Part shown: piece after piece, positions 19,998 to 29,465 of the stretch | How positions within the stretch are numbered: position 1 is the first letter of the stretch | Layout of the letters: every line of letters starts with the position of its first letter | DNA from: an uncultured Pelagibacteraceae bacterium | GTDB lineage: Bacteria > Pseudomonadota > Alphaproteobacteria > Pelagibacterales > Pelagibacteraceae | Length of the DNA stretch: 64,000 nt | Assembly (NCBI GenBank): GCA_902591755.1 | Contig: CACJBX010000001.1 | Coordinates: 159,001 to 223,000 of the forward strand | Reading direction: 5' to 3' | Position numbers and translations under genes: made by a program | The notes under the pieces: generated by a model | The model's database searches: none | What the model saw: the letters and a program-made list of their open reading frames with translations, nothing else | Told to the model about the DNA's origin: nothing

Positions 19998-20390
19998 TTA
20001 ACTCAAATAAAGTGGTTTAATCAAATTTTTTATCAATTTTTTTTGCCTAAATAATTGTAAAATTTTACGATAATCTCCATCAACTTTATCTTTATTGTTA
20101 AAACCATAATAATTAAATCCATAAACAAGCTGTAAAGCCTTAATAATTGCCATTGAAGTTCTTATACTTGTGTATTTGCCCGGGCCTTGATTGATAAAAA
20201 CATTTCTTACTTTTTCGAAAGAGTATTGTTTTTTTGTTAAAAAATTCATTAATAAAACAGAAAATTTGTCAAAATTTTTTCTACAGTTTTCGTGCTCATT
20301 AGTATAAATCTTGTCTTTAGAAATGAGTTTAAATAAAATTTTATCACTTGCTGCATCCACAATTAAATCTGCGATTTTATTTTTGCTCAT
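19998..20390 (-). CDS. tsaB: Shortened TsaB-like protein (t6A tRNA modification)
   Basis: TsaB partners TsaD in making N6-threonylcarbamoyl-A37 of tRNA. Only 130 residues against about 200-230 normally. The N-terminal ASKHA half is present, with INQGPGKYTSIRTSMAIIKAL matching the family GPGSFTGLR motif. After residue 100 the second domain is replaced by a short Lys-rich linker, yet the end IKPLYLS resembles the usual C-terminus PLYLR. This looks like internal reduction rather than a stop mutation. rimI, normally next, is absent. The TsaD-binding face lies in the retained half. Confidence 0.75.
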   Translation of the reverse strand: MSKNKIADLIVDAASDKILFKLISKDKIYTNEHENCRKNFDKFSVLLMNFLTKKQYSFEKVRNVFINQGPGKYTSIRTSMAIIKALQLVYGFNYYGFNNKDKVDGDYRKILQLFRQKKLIKNLIKPLYLS

Positions 20391-21393
20391 TTTTTTTCAC
20401 TCAAATATATCATCAGAAGAAATGACACAATACAATCCAGATGATCAAGGAGTTCTATCAATAATGTATCATAGATTTGAAGAAAATAAATACCCATCCA
20501 CTAATATCAGAATGAATATTTTTTTAGAGCACATTGCCACTATAAAAAATAATGGGTTTGAGTTTTATAACCCAAAATTGTTTAATGAGGAATTTGATAA
20601 ACCTAAAGATAACAAGAAGATACTATTGACAATCGACGACGCCTTTTTATCTTTCTATGAAAATGCATGGCCAATTTTAAAAAAAAATGAAATACCTTTT
20701 ATTCTTTTTGTTTCTACAGAGCCAATTGGAAAAAGGGGTTACATGACTTGGGACCAAATTAAAGAAGTTGAAAAAGAAAAATTTGCTTTTATAGGTAACC
20801 ATTCACATACTCACGAATATCTTATAAATTTTTCGTTTACTGATTTTAAAGATGATATAAAGAAATCAATCAAAATTTTTAATACAAATTTAGGATATAA
20901 CCCAATCTTTTTTTCATATCCTTTTGGTGAATATTCTTTGCAACAAAAAAATTTTATTAAAAAAAATTTTAAATATGCATTCGGTCAACATTCGGGAGTG
21001 ATAGATAGCACTAAGGATAAATATGAATTGCCAAGATTTCCAATTAATGAAAATTATGGAAAAATGGAAAGATTTAGTTCCATAATTAAATACTTGCCCT
21101 TGCAATATATAAATTTTAAACCTGAGGATAAATATGTGCTTGCAAAAAATAATCCTCCGTCAGTAGAAATTAAGTTTTTTGATAATCAAAAAAATGTCAA
21201 AAGTATAAACTGTTTTTCTAATGAAGGAAATAGTTGGGGAAATCCAAACATAACGATTGATGAAAATAACACAATGAAAATTTCTTTTAGAGAAAAATTT
21301 ACTTTTAGAAGAGGAAGATTGAATTGTTCTTTAAATGAAAATGGTAAATGGAAATGGTTTGGTCACCAATTTACAATACAAATTCCTAAATAA
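20323..21393 (+). CDS. Polysaccharide deacetylase (NodB-homology) protein
   Basis: About 356 residues, probably exported. NodB motifs: TIDDAF (motif 1, metal and catalytic Asp), GNHSHTHEYL (motif 2, HSxxH metal ligands) and SYPFGEYS (motif 3). It would remove N- or O-acetyl groups from a cell-surface polysaccharide. The last 90 residues, Asn/Lys-rich, form an extra domain I do not recognise. Start uncertain: ATG 20323 gives a signal-like N-terminus (ILFLLIFFHSNIS) but overlaps the 5' end of divergent tsaB by 68 bases; the ATG at 20420 would avoid the overlap and lose the signal. Confidence 0.8.
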   Translation: MSLNKILSLAASTIKSAILFLLIFFHSNISSEEMTQYNPDDQGVLSIMYHRFEENKYPSTNIRMNIFLEHIATIKNNGFEFYNPKLFNEEFDKPKDNKKILLTIDDAFLSFYENAWPILKKNEIPFILFVSTEPIGKRGYMTWDQIKEVEKEKFAFIGNHSHTHEYLINFSFTDFKDDIKKSIKIFNTNLGYNPIFFSYPFGEYSLQQKNFIKKNFKYAFGQHSGVIDSTKDKYELPRFPINENYGKMERFSSIIKYLPLQYINFKPEDKYVLAKNNPPSVEIKFFDNQKNVKSINCFSNEGNSWGNPNITIDENNTMKISFREKFTFRRGRLNCSLNENGKWKWFGHQFTIQIPK

Positions 21394-22555
21394 TGTTTTT
21401 GTATTTGATGCTTAGGGGTAGTAATTTAACCTCATCAAAATCTTGTAATTGATTTTGTTGGATAATTTGCTTTAATACTTTTGTATATTCAGTTCCTGTT
21501 TGAGCATAATTGTCTAAATATTCCGCAAGTTTAAGACTATCTAATTTTTTATTGTCATCTCTAAGCTGAGCTCTAACAAATCTAAATTTCTTATAACTTG
21601 AATGAGTATTTAAGTTTCTTTGGTAAGCTCTCACTGAGGCTTTAAGCACATTAAATTTCATTACTTTATAAGTTGCGTCTGTATCAGCTCCAGCTGGTTT
21701 TATACCTTCTCCCGACCAAGTCCATTGACCAAACAATGCATTTCCCTCAATAGCAAATCTTGAAGTTCCCCAACCAGTCTCTTTCGCAGCTTGAGCAATT
21801 GCTAATGACACAGGAATTATATCCATCCTTACTTTTAAAGTTGCAAGATCTTTATTAACAACACCATATTGTTTAAATTTTTGATTTAACCACTTAATTT
21901 CGTCTTTTGAATTTTTGTTTTTGTTAAGAATTGAAAAGAGTTTTTTTCTATCAATAGTGATTCTGTTATTTTCTTCAAGGACTAGAGGCAATATAATTTT
22001 TATGAAAAGACTTTTTCTTTTTACAGAGCTCTCGATTGATTTCATCTCATTTGGTAGCAAAGATAATCTTATGGGTTTTACTTTTTTAGTTTTTCTTACC
22101 TCGGATAAAGAGTAATTTGTGTCTTTAAATAGTTGTTCAATTGTTGAGGCACTTAGTCGAACTGTGTCCTCTGGCAATTCATCAAACTTAAACACATCTT
22201 CAAGTATGTTTGATAAATCAAGACCTTCATCAACTTTTTCTTTATCGTTAATACTTTCTCCACTTAAAACTTTTTGAAAATCATTTTTTGAATTATTAAT
22301 TTTAGAATTAGTATTGCTAGCTATTTGATTATCAATGTCGACTGACAAAGGTATTATAAAAGAAAACGTTACAATTAAAAAAGAAGCTAGTCCTGTAAGG
22401 TATAAAGATTTAAACTCATTGAATCTGAAATTTATATTCGAAAAAGGTTTTCTTTTTATAACAATTCCTTGCTTTGATAAAATTCTTTTTAGTTCCTTAA
22501 ATTTTTTTAAGTCAAAATTTTTTTTTGATAGGCCTGAAAATAAATCTTTTTTCAT
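21386..22555 (-). CDS. Bax-like glucosaminidase-domain membrane protein
   Basis: 389 residues from ATG 22555, whose ATGA overlaps the nfu stop; a longer start at 22594 would lie inside nfu and is rejected. A cytoplasmic Lys-rich N-terminus precedes one membrane helix (LTGLASFLIVTFSFIIPLSV). The C-terminal domain has IAQAAKETGWGTSRFAIEGNALFGQWTW, with the catalytic Glu of the GH73/Bax glucosaminidase family, and AYQRNLNTHSSY. Likely a periplasmic peptidoglycan hydrolase anchored in the inner membrane. Its 3' end overlaps the deacetylase gene by 8 bases, convergent. Confidence 0.8.
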   Translation of the reverse strand: MKKDLFSGLSKKNFDLKKFKELKRILSKQGIVIKRKPFSNINFRFNEFKSLYLTGLASFLIVTFSFIIPLSVDIDNQIASNTNSKINNSKNDFQKVLSGESINDKEKVDEGLDLSNILEDVFKFDELPEDTVRLSASTIEQLFKDTNYSLSEVRKTKKVKPIRLSLLPNEMKSIESSVKRKSLFIKIILPLVLEENNRITIDRKKLFSILNKNKNSKDEIKWLNQKFKQYGVVNKDLATLKVRMDIIPVSLAIAQAAKETGWGTSRFAIEGNALFGQWTWSGEGIKPAGADTDATYKVMKFNVLKASVRAYQRNLNTHSSYKKFRFVRAQLRDDNKKLDSLKLAEYLDNYAQTGTEYTKVLKQIIQQNQLQDFDEVKLLPLSIKYKNII

Positions 22556-23091
22556 ATTGCTTCTACTTCCTTCACTTCTGGAACATAGTGACAAAGAAGA
22601 TTTTGAACACCTTTTTTAAGCGTTAGTGTAGAGCTTGGGCATCCAGAACAACTTCCTTGTAACTCAACTATAACAACACCATCTTTAAAATCTTTGAACT
22701 TAATATCTCCACCATCTCTCGCAACTGCGGGTCTAACCTTTGTTTCAAGTATTTTAATAATTGTATTTTTTACACTTGATAATTCCTCTGAATTTTCAGA
22801 TTTTTTTTTAGAAATGATGCATTCGTTACCTTGGTCATAAAAATCGTTGATATATGAAATTATTATGTGTTTAAGGTTTTCCCACTCAGAATTTTCGTCT
22901 TTGTTTACTGATAGATAATCATCAGATAAGAAAATTCCTGTAACGCCATTTATTGATAAAATATTCTTAATAAGGCTGACAGATGTTTCATTTTTATCTT
23001 TAAATTCAATGGGGCCAACTAATGAGACCTTTCTCTCAGTGAGAAACTTTAAAGAGTTGGGATTTGGTGTTTGTTGTGTCTGTATAAACAT
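22552..23091 (-). CDS. NfuA-like Fe-S scaffold protein
   Basis: 179 residues with an N-terminal Nfu_N domain (MFIQTQQTPNPNSLKFL...) and a C-terminal NifU-like domain bearing GSCSGCPSS, the CxxC that holds a transient 4Fe-4S cluster for delivery to apoproteins. Likely clients in this window are MiaB and Nth. Same two-domain layout as mitochondrial NFU1. It overlaps the Bax-like gene by 4 bases. Confidence 0.92.
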   Translation of the reverse strand: MFIQTQQTPNPNSLKFLTERKVSLVGPIEFKDKNETSVSLIKNILSINGVTGIFLSDDYLSVNKDENSEWENLKHIIISYINDFYDQGNECIISKKKSENSEELSSVKNTIIKILETKVRPAVARDGGDIKFKDFKDGVVIVELQGSCSGCPSSTLTLKKGVQNLLCHYVPEVKEVEAI

Positions 23092-23136
23092 TGAATTAAT
23101 ATAGTAATAGATATCATTTTTTAAAGTAAATTATTT

Positions 23137-24141
23137 TTAAAAGCCAATAATTTCTTTAATTTTTTTAACTTTTTCTGCGGCAATCGCCTCGGCCTTTTCG
23201 CTTCCATCTTTTAGTACTTGAAGGATATGCCCTTTATCTGATTTTAATTTCGATATTTCTTTTGAAATAGGTAAAATATTTTCTACCACAACCTCTGATA
23301 GTTTTCCTTTAAAATTTGAAAAATTTTTTCCCTGAAATTCCCCTAAGGTATCAATGATTTTTTGTGATTTTAAACTTGAGTATATACCAATCAGATTTTG
23401 TATTTCTGGTCTTTTCATCAAATCTTTTTCATTTGAAGGAAAAGATTTTGTATCAGTTTTTGCTTTTTTAATTTTATTATGAATCTGTTTTTCTGTATCG
23501 GTAAGATTTATTCGACTTGCGTCAGAAGGATCTGATTTACTCATTTTATTCTTCGCATCTTTAAGACTCATGATACGAGAGAATTTTTCTTGTATAAGAG
23601 GTTCTGGTATTTTAAAAAAATCTTGAACTTTAAAATCATTATTAAATTTTTGAGCAATATCTCTTGTGAGTTCTAGATGTTGTTTTTGATCTTCTCCTAC
23701 AGGAACATGCGTTGCATCATATAAAAGAATATCGGCAGCCATTAAAATTGGGTAAATATATAAGCCAACACTTGCTTTTTCTTTATCTTTACCTGCTTTT
23801 TCTTTAAATTGCGTCATTCTATTTAACCAACCCATCCTTGCAATACAGCTCAGTATCCATGTTCCCTCTGAATGAGCAGGCACCATAGATTGATTAAAAA
23901 TTATACTTTTACTAGGATCAATTCCACTTGCTAAAAAAACTGCTGTGGTTTCTAGGATATTGTCTTTTAATTCTTGGGGGTCTTGTTTAGTTGTTATCGC
24001 ATGTAAATCAACAACACAATAAATACATTTAGAGTCATTTTCAGACTGTAATTTTACAAAATTTTTTATTGCGCCAATATAATTTCCTAAATGAAGATTG
24101 CCTGTGGGTTGGACCCCTGAAAATATATTTTTTTGTGCCAT
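23137..24141 (-). CDS. trpS: Tryptophanyl-tRNA synthetase
   Basis: Class I aminoacyl-tRNA synthetase, 334 residues. The HIGH-type motif is in [15 protein letters not shown] and the KMSKS-type loop in [32 protein letters not shown] is the tryptophan-site signature. Its ATG is one base from the murJ stop, so the pair is one unit, the common alphaproteobacterial murJ-trpS order. Confidence 0.96.
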   Translation of the reverse strand: MAQKNIFSGVQPTGNLHLGNYIGAIKNFVKLQSENDSKCIYCVVDLHAITTKQDPQELKDNILETTAVFLASGIDPSKSIIFNQSMVPAHSEGTWILSCIARMGWLNRMTQFKEKAGKDKEKASVGLYIYPILMAADILLYDATHVPVGEDQKQHLELTRDIAQKFNNDFKVQDFFKIPEPLIQEKFSRIMSLKDAKNKMSKSDPSDASRINLTDTEKQIHNKIKKAKTDTKSFPSNEKDLMKRPEIQNLIGIYSSLKSQKIIDTLGEFQGKNFSNFKGKLSEVVVENILPISKEISKLKSDKGHILQVLKDGSEKAEAIAAEKVKKIKEIIGF

Positions 24142-24142
24142 T

Positions 24143-25672
24143 TTAATATCTTATTTTAATATCAGTTAATTTGAAAGCTTTAGTGAGTAAGGATATCACA
24201 AAATAAATAACAGCTGATGAAATTACTAATAAAAGAAGATAAATGACTTTAAAATTACTATCATATTCTAATTCGACACTGAAAAAATTAATTGAGTAAA
24301 AGAGGAATAAAGCCATTAATAAAACAGAAAAACTTATTTTTATAAATTGTAATATCGAACTAGAACTTAATCTAAAGTATCTCTTATAGTTCAAATAATA
24401 ATATAATAAAAGTGCATTAACCCATGATGAAATAGATGTTGCAACAGGAATGACTATAAAACCAAAATCCCTAAAATAATAGATACTTATTGAGGCATTA
24501 ATGATGACTGATATTAACGAGAAATAAAACGGTATCTTAGTATTATCCCGAGCGAACACAAAATTAGATAGAATTTTAATAAGTGAAAATGCGGGCAAAC
24601 CTAAAGCAAAATAGAATAATGCTTTTGCAGAATTTTTAACACCTTCTTGGTCAAATGATCCATATCCAAACAAAGATGAAACAATTTGTTCTGAAGCAAT
24701 TAGCAGACCTGCCATCGCAGGCAGGCTCAAAAAAAGTGAAAGCTCCATTGACTTATTTTGTATCAAATCAATATCTTTGAGTTTTTTTTGAGCGATATAA
24801 GAAGACAATTTTGGAAGTATAACAGTTCCTATTGCTATACCTGCGATAGCAAGATTGATTTGATAAATCCGATCAGCATAATACAGGTATGATACAGCTC
24901 CAGCTTGAAAAGAGGCTATTATAGTTCCAATTAAAATATTTATCTGTGTCACACCTGAAGAAAAAATACTTGGTAAAAGTTTTTTAAAAAAGCTTTTAGT
25001 TTTATTATCTATATTCAAATTTATTTTGAGCTTAGGTTTATAAATTTTTTTTAAAGTTAGAATTAGAAAAATCATTTGAATTAATCCAGCTATTGACACA
25101 CCGTAGGACATATAAATTACAAGATAATCATCAAGGTGCTTTGCGTATAATAACGTAATTATTAAGACTATATTTAAAATTATTGGTGCAGCTGAAGCTG
25201 CCGCAAATTTGTTGTGTGAATTTAAGATTGCAGAGAAAAAAGACGCTAAACTTATAAATAATATAAAAGGAAAGGTAATCCTTGTTAAGTCAGTTGCTAA
25301 AACAAACTTTTCAGGATCTGATTTAAAACCTGGAGCTATAAGTGAAACAAATAAAGGCATGAATAATTCAACAAGAATTACAAGCCCAAACAGTGAAAAA
25401 GTAAGTAAGCTAAAAACTTTATTTGCAAAGTTTTCAGAATTTTTTTTAGATTTTGTTAATTCTTTTGCATAACTTGGGACAAACGCCGCATTAAAAGAAC
25501 CTTCTCCAAAAATTCTTCTAAATGTATTTGGAATTCTAAATGCAACAAAAAAAGCATCAGCAATTGGCCCAGATCCAAGAAACACGGCAATAAGAATATC
25601 CCTAAAATATCCTGATATTCTGCTTATCAGAGTATAAAAACTAAAAGTGCCAGTTGACTTAATTATGTTCAT
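24143..25672 (-). CDS. murJ: Lipid II flippase MurJ
   Basis: MOP-superfamily transporter flipping lipid II across the inner membrane for peptidoglycan growth. 509 residues with about fourteen hydrophobic helices. The N-terminus [21 protein letters not shown] and the downstream [28 protein letters not shown] are family signatures, including charged residues of the central cavity. Divergent from maeB with a 50-base gap. Confidence 0.95.
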   Translation of the reverse strand: MNIIKSTGTFSFYTLISRISGYFRDILIAVFLGSGPIADAFFVAFRIPNTFRRIFGEGSFNAAFVPSYAKELTKSKKNSENFANKVFSLLTFSLFGLVILVELFMPLFVSLIAPGFKSDPEKFVLATDLTRITFPFILFISLASFFSAILNSHNKFAAASAAPIILNIVLIITLLYAKHLDDYLVIYMSYGVSIAGLIQMIFLILTLKKIYKPKLKINLNIDNKTKSFFKKLLPSIFSSGVTQINILIGTIIASFQAGAVSYLYYADRIYQINLAIAGIAIGTVILPKLSSYIAQKKLKDIDLIQNKSMELSLFLSLPAMAGLLIASEQIVSSLFGYGSFDQEGVKNSAKALFYFALGLPAFSLIKILSNFVFARDNTKIPFYFSLISVIINASISIYYFRDFGFIVIPVATSISSWVNALLLYYYLNYKRYFRLSSSSILQFIKISFSVLLMALFLFYSINFFSVELEYDSNFKVIYLLLLVISSAVIYFVISLLTKAFKLTDIKIRY

Positions 25673-25722
25673 AAATCATATTAGTCTTATTATTGGCTCA
25701 TTTGTATACATAAATAATCGAA

Positions 25723-28011
25723 ATGAAAAAAAATAAAATTGAACATTACTCAGACAAAGAAGCATTAGATTTTCATAATACTAATAAATCTGGCAAGATT
25801 GAGATTATTTCATCTAAACCAATGACTTCAAAGAGGGATTTGGCATTAGCGTATTCACCTGGTGTTGCTGCGCCTGTAAAAGCAATTTCAAAAAACCCGG
25901 ACCTTGCATATGATTATACAACCAAAGGCAATCTTGTTGCTGTAATAAGTAACGGCTCTGCTATTTTAGGTCTCGGGAATCTTGGTGCGGTAGCCTCAAA
26001 GCCAGTAATGGAAGGAAAGGCAGTTTTATTTAAAAGATTTGCAGATATAGACTCTATAGATATTGAAATTGATTCATCTGATACAAAAGAAATTATCAAT
26101 TCTATTAAAAGTATTTCAAAGAGTTTTGGAGGGATTAATTTAGAGGACATAAAAGCACCTGAATGTTTTATTATAGAAAATGAATTAAAGAAATTACTGG
26201 ATATACCAGTTTTTCATGACGATCAACATGGTACTGCAATAATTACAAGTGCAGCGCTAATTAATGCTTGTGACATAGCAAAAAAAAATATCAAAGATAT
26301 AAAAGTAGTTATTAATGGTGCAGGTGCATCTGCTATGGCTTGCGCCAATCTTTTTATAAATACTGGAGTTAACGAAAAAAATATTACGATGTTAGACTCA
26401 AAAGGGGTAATGCATTCCGAAAGAGATAACTTAAATGAGTGGAAAAAAAAATTTGCCATCAAAACAAAGAATAGAAATCTTAATGACGCAATTGAAGGAG
26501 CAGATGTATTTTTGGGTCTTTCTCAAGCCGGTGTTTTAAAAAAAGAAATGATTAAGAAAATGTCGAAAAATCCAATTATATTTGCATGTGCAAATCCAGA
26601 CCCTGAAATTATTCCTGAAGATGTTGAGGAGGTAAGAGAGGACGCAATTATAGCAACTGGAAGGTCGGACTATCCAAATCAAGTAAATAATTTAATCGGT
26701 TTTCCATATATTTTTAGAGGAGCTCTCGATGTAAGAGCTAAAACAATAAACGAAGAAATGAAAGTTGCTGCCGTTAAAGCTATAGCCACCTTAGCAAGAG
26801 AAAGAGTGCCGGATGAAGTAGTTGCTGCAATGGGTGGAGATAGACCGCATTATGGTAAAGAATATATAATTCCATCAACTTTTGATCCAAGGTTAATAAG
26901 TGTTATTCCAGTAGCAGTTGCGAAAGCTGCTATAAAAACTGGCGTAGCAAGAAAAAATATTGAGGATTTTGATAACTATGCCGAACAACTCAAAAACCGT
27001 TTAGACCCATCTGTAGCGGTAATTCAGGGGATTAATTCTCAAATCAAAAAAAATCAGAAAAGAGTAGTTTTTGCTGATGGGGAAGATGAAAATAATTTAA
27101 AGGCTGCAATTGCGTTCAAAAATAATGGTCTCGGAGAACCCATTTTAATTGCAAAAGAGGATATTGTAAAAAAGAAATTATACGAAATTGGCTATGAAGA
27201 AAAACTTGATATTAAGATAGTTAATTCAACAAATAAAGAGTTAAGGGAAAGATATGTAAAATTTTTATTTGAAAAGCTGCAGAGAAAAGAAGGTTTGTTA
27301 GAAAGAGACTGTGATAAATTGATAAGAAATGACAGAGTTATCTGGGGGGCATGTATGGTTTCTTGTGGGGATGCAGACGCAATGGTTACCGGAAACACCA
27401 GACGTTATTCCTCTTCACTAGAGAAAATTACAAAAGTTGTAGATCCAAGGCCAGGTGAAATAATGTTTGGTCTCAATATGATAATAAACAGAGGTAAAAC
27501 AATATTTGTTTGTGATACTTCTGTAATCGAATATCCAGATGCGGATCAGTTAGCAGAAATGGCAATTTCAACAGCAAGAGTTGTACGATTATTTGGTTTT
27601 GATCCTAAGGTTGCGTTTTTATCTCATTCAACTTTTGGTCAGCCAGTAACAGACCGAACAAAAAGAATAAGTGATGCAGTTCAAATTTTAAAAGAAAGGA
27701 AAGTGGATTTTAAATTTGATGGTGAAATGCAACCAGATGTCGCTTTAGAAGAAACATATAAAGAATTATACCCTTTTTCAGAAATTGTAGGTAACGCGAA
27801 TGTTTTGATAATGCCGAGTCAGCACAGTGCCGCGATATCCTTTAAAACAATGAAATCGATGAGTAGAGCAAAGGTAATCGGTCCGCTTCTTATAGGATTA
27901 GGACAGGCAATTGAAATAGCTCCACTTAGAAGTTCAACTTCAGAAATTTTAAACTTAGCATCTGTTGCTGCTTACTCTGCTGGTGTAATTGACTATAATA
28001 AAAAAAATTAA
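25723..28011 (+). CDS. maeB: NADP-type malic enzyme fused to phosphotransacetylase domain
   Basis: Oxidative decarboxylation of malate to pyruvate, feeding NADPH and acetyl-CoA synthesis. 762 residues: malic domain (about 1-160, with KRDLALAYSPGVAAPV and PVFHDDQHGTAI), NAD(P) domain (about 165-420, VVINGAGASAMACANL), then a phosphate acetyl/butyryltransferase-like domain (about 430-760). In MaeB proteins the latter is regulatory, binding acetyl-CoA, and usually not catalytic. Its 3' end overlaps the BON gene by 4 bases, convergent. Confidence 0.95.
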   Translation: MKKNKIEHYSDKEALDFHNTNKSGKIEIISSKPMTSKRDLALAYSPGVAAPVKAISKNPDLAYDYTTKGNLVAVISNGSAILGLGNLGAVASKPVMEGKAVLFKRFADIDSIDIEIDSSDTKEIINSIKSISKSFGGINLEDIKAPECFIIENELKKLLDIPVFHDDQHGTAIITSAALINACDIAKKNIKDIKVVINGAGASAMACANLFINTGVNEKNITMLDSKGVMHSERDNLNEWKKKFAIKTKNRNLNDAIEGADVFLGLSQAGVLKKEMIKKMSKNPIIFACANPDPEIIPEDVEEVREDAIIATGRSDYPNQVNNLIGFPYIFRGALDVRAKTINEEMKVAAVKAIATLARERVPDEVVAAMGGDRPHYGKEYIIPSTFDPRLISVIPVAVAKAAIKTGVARKNIEDFDNYAEQLKNRLDPSVAVIQGINSQIKKNQKRVVFADGEDENNLKAAIAFKNNGLGEPILIAKEDIVKKKLYEIGYEEKLDIKIVNSTNKELRERYVKFLFEKLQRKEGLLERDCDKLIRNDRVIWGACMVSCGDADAMVTGNTRRYSSSLEKITKVVDPRPGEIMFGLNMIINRGKTIFVCDTSVIEYPDADQLAEMAISTARVVRLFGFDPKVAFLSHSTFGQPVTDRTKRISDAVQILKERKVDFKFDGEMQPDVALEETYKELYPFSEIVGNANVLIMPSQHSAAISFKTMKSMSRAKVIGPLLIGLGQAIEIAPLRSSTSEILNLASVAAYSAGVIDYNKKN

Positions 28012-28607
28012 TTCTTTTGAATTCTTAAGTCTTCCATTAAAAGGATACTTGCTATCACTTTTTCAACATCTAAAATTGACTTAGCTTCATCAACTACCAA
28101 TTTAAGCTCCTCTTTTGTTTCAGCAATACCATAAATATATATTCGTTTTTTATATGTATCTATTTGATAGTTTCTTGATTTGATTTCTTTATTAAACATT
28201 AAAGCTGTTCTTAATTGAGAAGTAATTAATAGATCCTTAGCCGACTGTTTAAAATTAAATTCTTCTTTTATTTTTATATCATTCCTTACAGATCTTACTC
28301 CCTCTGTTTCCCAAGCTATTTTGGTAATTTTGAGTTTATCCTCTGGATTATCTACTTTACCAGTTATAAATATTCTGCCGTCCAGAACTTTTGATTTTAC
28401 TGCTAAAAAATAACTTTTGTCTTCTAAAGTAAGTCTGGTTGATAAATTTTTTTGCATTATTGTATCATCTATCTGTGTTCCAATTGACCTTGGATCGACC
28501 GCGACCGATACACCAGTTCCAAATAATCCACTTGTTCCTGTTCCAACACAAGAGTTAAGAAATATTAGTAATATAAATAAATACCTAATCTTCATTTTTT
28601 TTTTCAA
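28008..28607 (-). CDS. BON-domain outer-membrane lipoprotein (DolP-like)
   Basis: 199 residues. Signal peptide with lipobox LNSC (RYLFILLIFLNSCVGTG), cleavage before Cys, so a lipid-anchored protein. Two BON domains follow (about 55-115 and 125-195), each with the GxV/G turn pattern (ILDGRIFITGKVD; YIYGIAETKEELK). The E. coli counterpart DolP (YraP) supports envelope integrity and is encoded near rsmI and lpoA, as here. The start overlaps rsmI by 23 bases; an internal Met at 28595 would reduce the overlap. Confidence 0.85.
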   Translation of the reverse strand: MKKKMKIRYLFILLIFLNSCVGTGTSGLFGTGVSVAVDPRSIGTQIDDTIMQKNLSTRLTLEDKSYFLAVKSKVLDGRIFITGKVDNPEDKLKITKIAWETEGVRSVRNDIKIKEEFNFKQSAKDLLITSQLRTALMFNKEIKSRNYQIDTYKKRIYIYGIAETKEELKLVVDEAKSILDVEKVIASILLMEDLRIQKN

Positions 28608-29433
28608 GACAATAATTATAAATTGTACGTTTTGGAATATTTCTATCTTTAAAATAATTTACAATATCTTTAATTGTTTTTTTTGATAACATCTTGTTAA
28701 TCAATTCCATATCAGATTCGGTTAGATAGTTAAAATTATTAATCGAATTTTTCTTTTCAGAAAAAATAGCTGTCAATTCACCTTTAATATTTAAATCAAT
28801 TTTTTTCAAATCACTGACTTTTAATCTAATAAACTCTTCATGTAATTTTGTAATTTCTCTACAAATTACTAGCTCTCTATCACTAAAATATTCTTGAAAT
28901 TTTTCTAAATTTTTAAGAAATTTTCTTGGAGATGAAAATAAAATTATCGAACAATCAATTTTACTTAACATCTCAAGCTCTTTTTTTAATGCTGATAGTT
29001 TTTCAGACAAGAAACCAAAAAAAATAAATTTTTCTGAAAAACCACTTATGGACGCTGTAGCAGTAACTGAGGAAACTCCAGGGATCGGAATAATTGGTAT
29101 ATTTTTTGAAACACATTCTTTAATAAGTATTTTGCCTGGATCTGAAATAACTGGTGTACCAGCATCTGAAATAAGAGATATGATGTTGTATTTTTGAATT
29201 TCAGAAACAATTTCTTTAGAAATTTTTCTCTCGTTAAATTTATGATACGGTACCAACTTTGACTTAATCTCGTAATGAGTGAGTAGTTTTTTTGAATTTC
29301 TTGTATCTTCACACAAAATCATATCCGATTTCTTAAGTATATCTATTGCTCTGAAAGTAATGTCTTTTAAATTTCCTATAGGTGTAGAAACTATGTAAAG
29401 TCCCTTTTTAAGTTTTTGAGTTTTAGACTTCAT
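28585..29433 (-). CDS. rsmI: 16S rRNA 2'-O-methyltransferase RsmI
   Basis: Methylates C1402 of 16S rRNA with SAM. 282 residues. GLYIVSTPIGNLKDITFRAI at the N-terminus, MILCEDTRNSKKLLTHY and LISDAGTPVISDPG are the tetrapyrrole-methylase-fold signatures of the family. The C-terminal helix-turn-helix-like segment (MLSKKTIKDIVNYFKDRNIPKRTIYNY) is typical. Divergent from the LpoA-like gene. Confidence 0.95.
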   Translation of the reverse strand: MKSKTQKLKKGLYIVSTPIGNLKDITFRAIDILKKSDMILCEDTRNSKKLLTHYEIKSKLVPYHKFNERKISKEIVSEIQKYNIISLISDAGTPVISDPGKILIKECVSKNIPIIPIPGVSSVTATASISGFSEKFIFFGFLSEKLSALKKELEMLSKIDCSIILFSSPRKFLKNLEKFQEYFSDRELVICREITKLHEEFIRLKVSDLKKIDLNIKGELTAIFSEKKNSINNFNYLTESDMELINKMLSKKTIKDIVNYFKDRNIPKRTIYNYCLEKKNED

Positions 29434-29465
29434 TGTTCTAAAAGAATATAATATTTAGTAATGAA

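Noticed and set aside
22556-22594. Thirteen-residue N-terminal extension of the Bax-like protein
   Set aside because: It lies inside the nfu coding end; the ATGA overlap at 22552-22555 gives the natural start.
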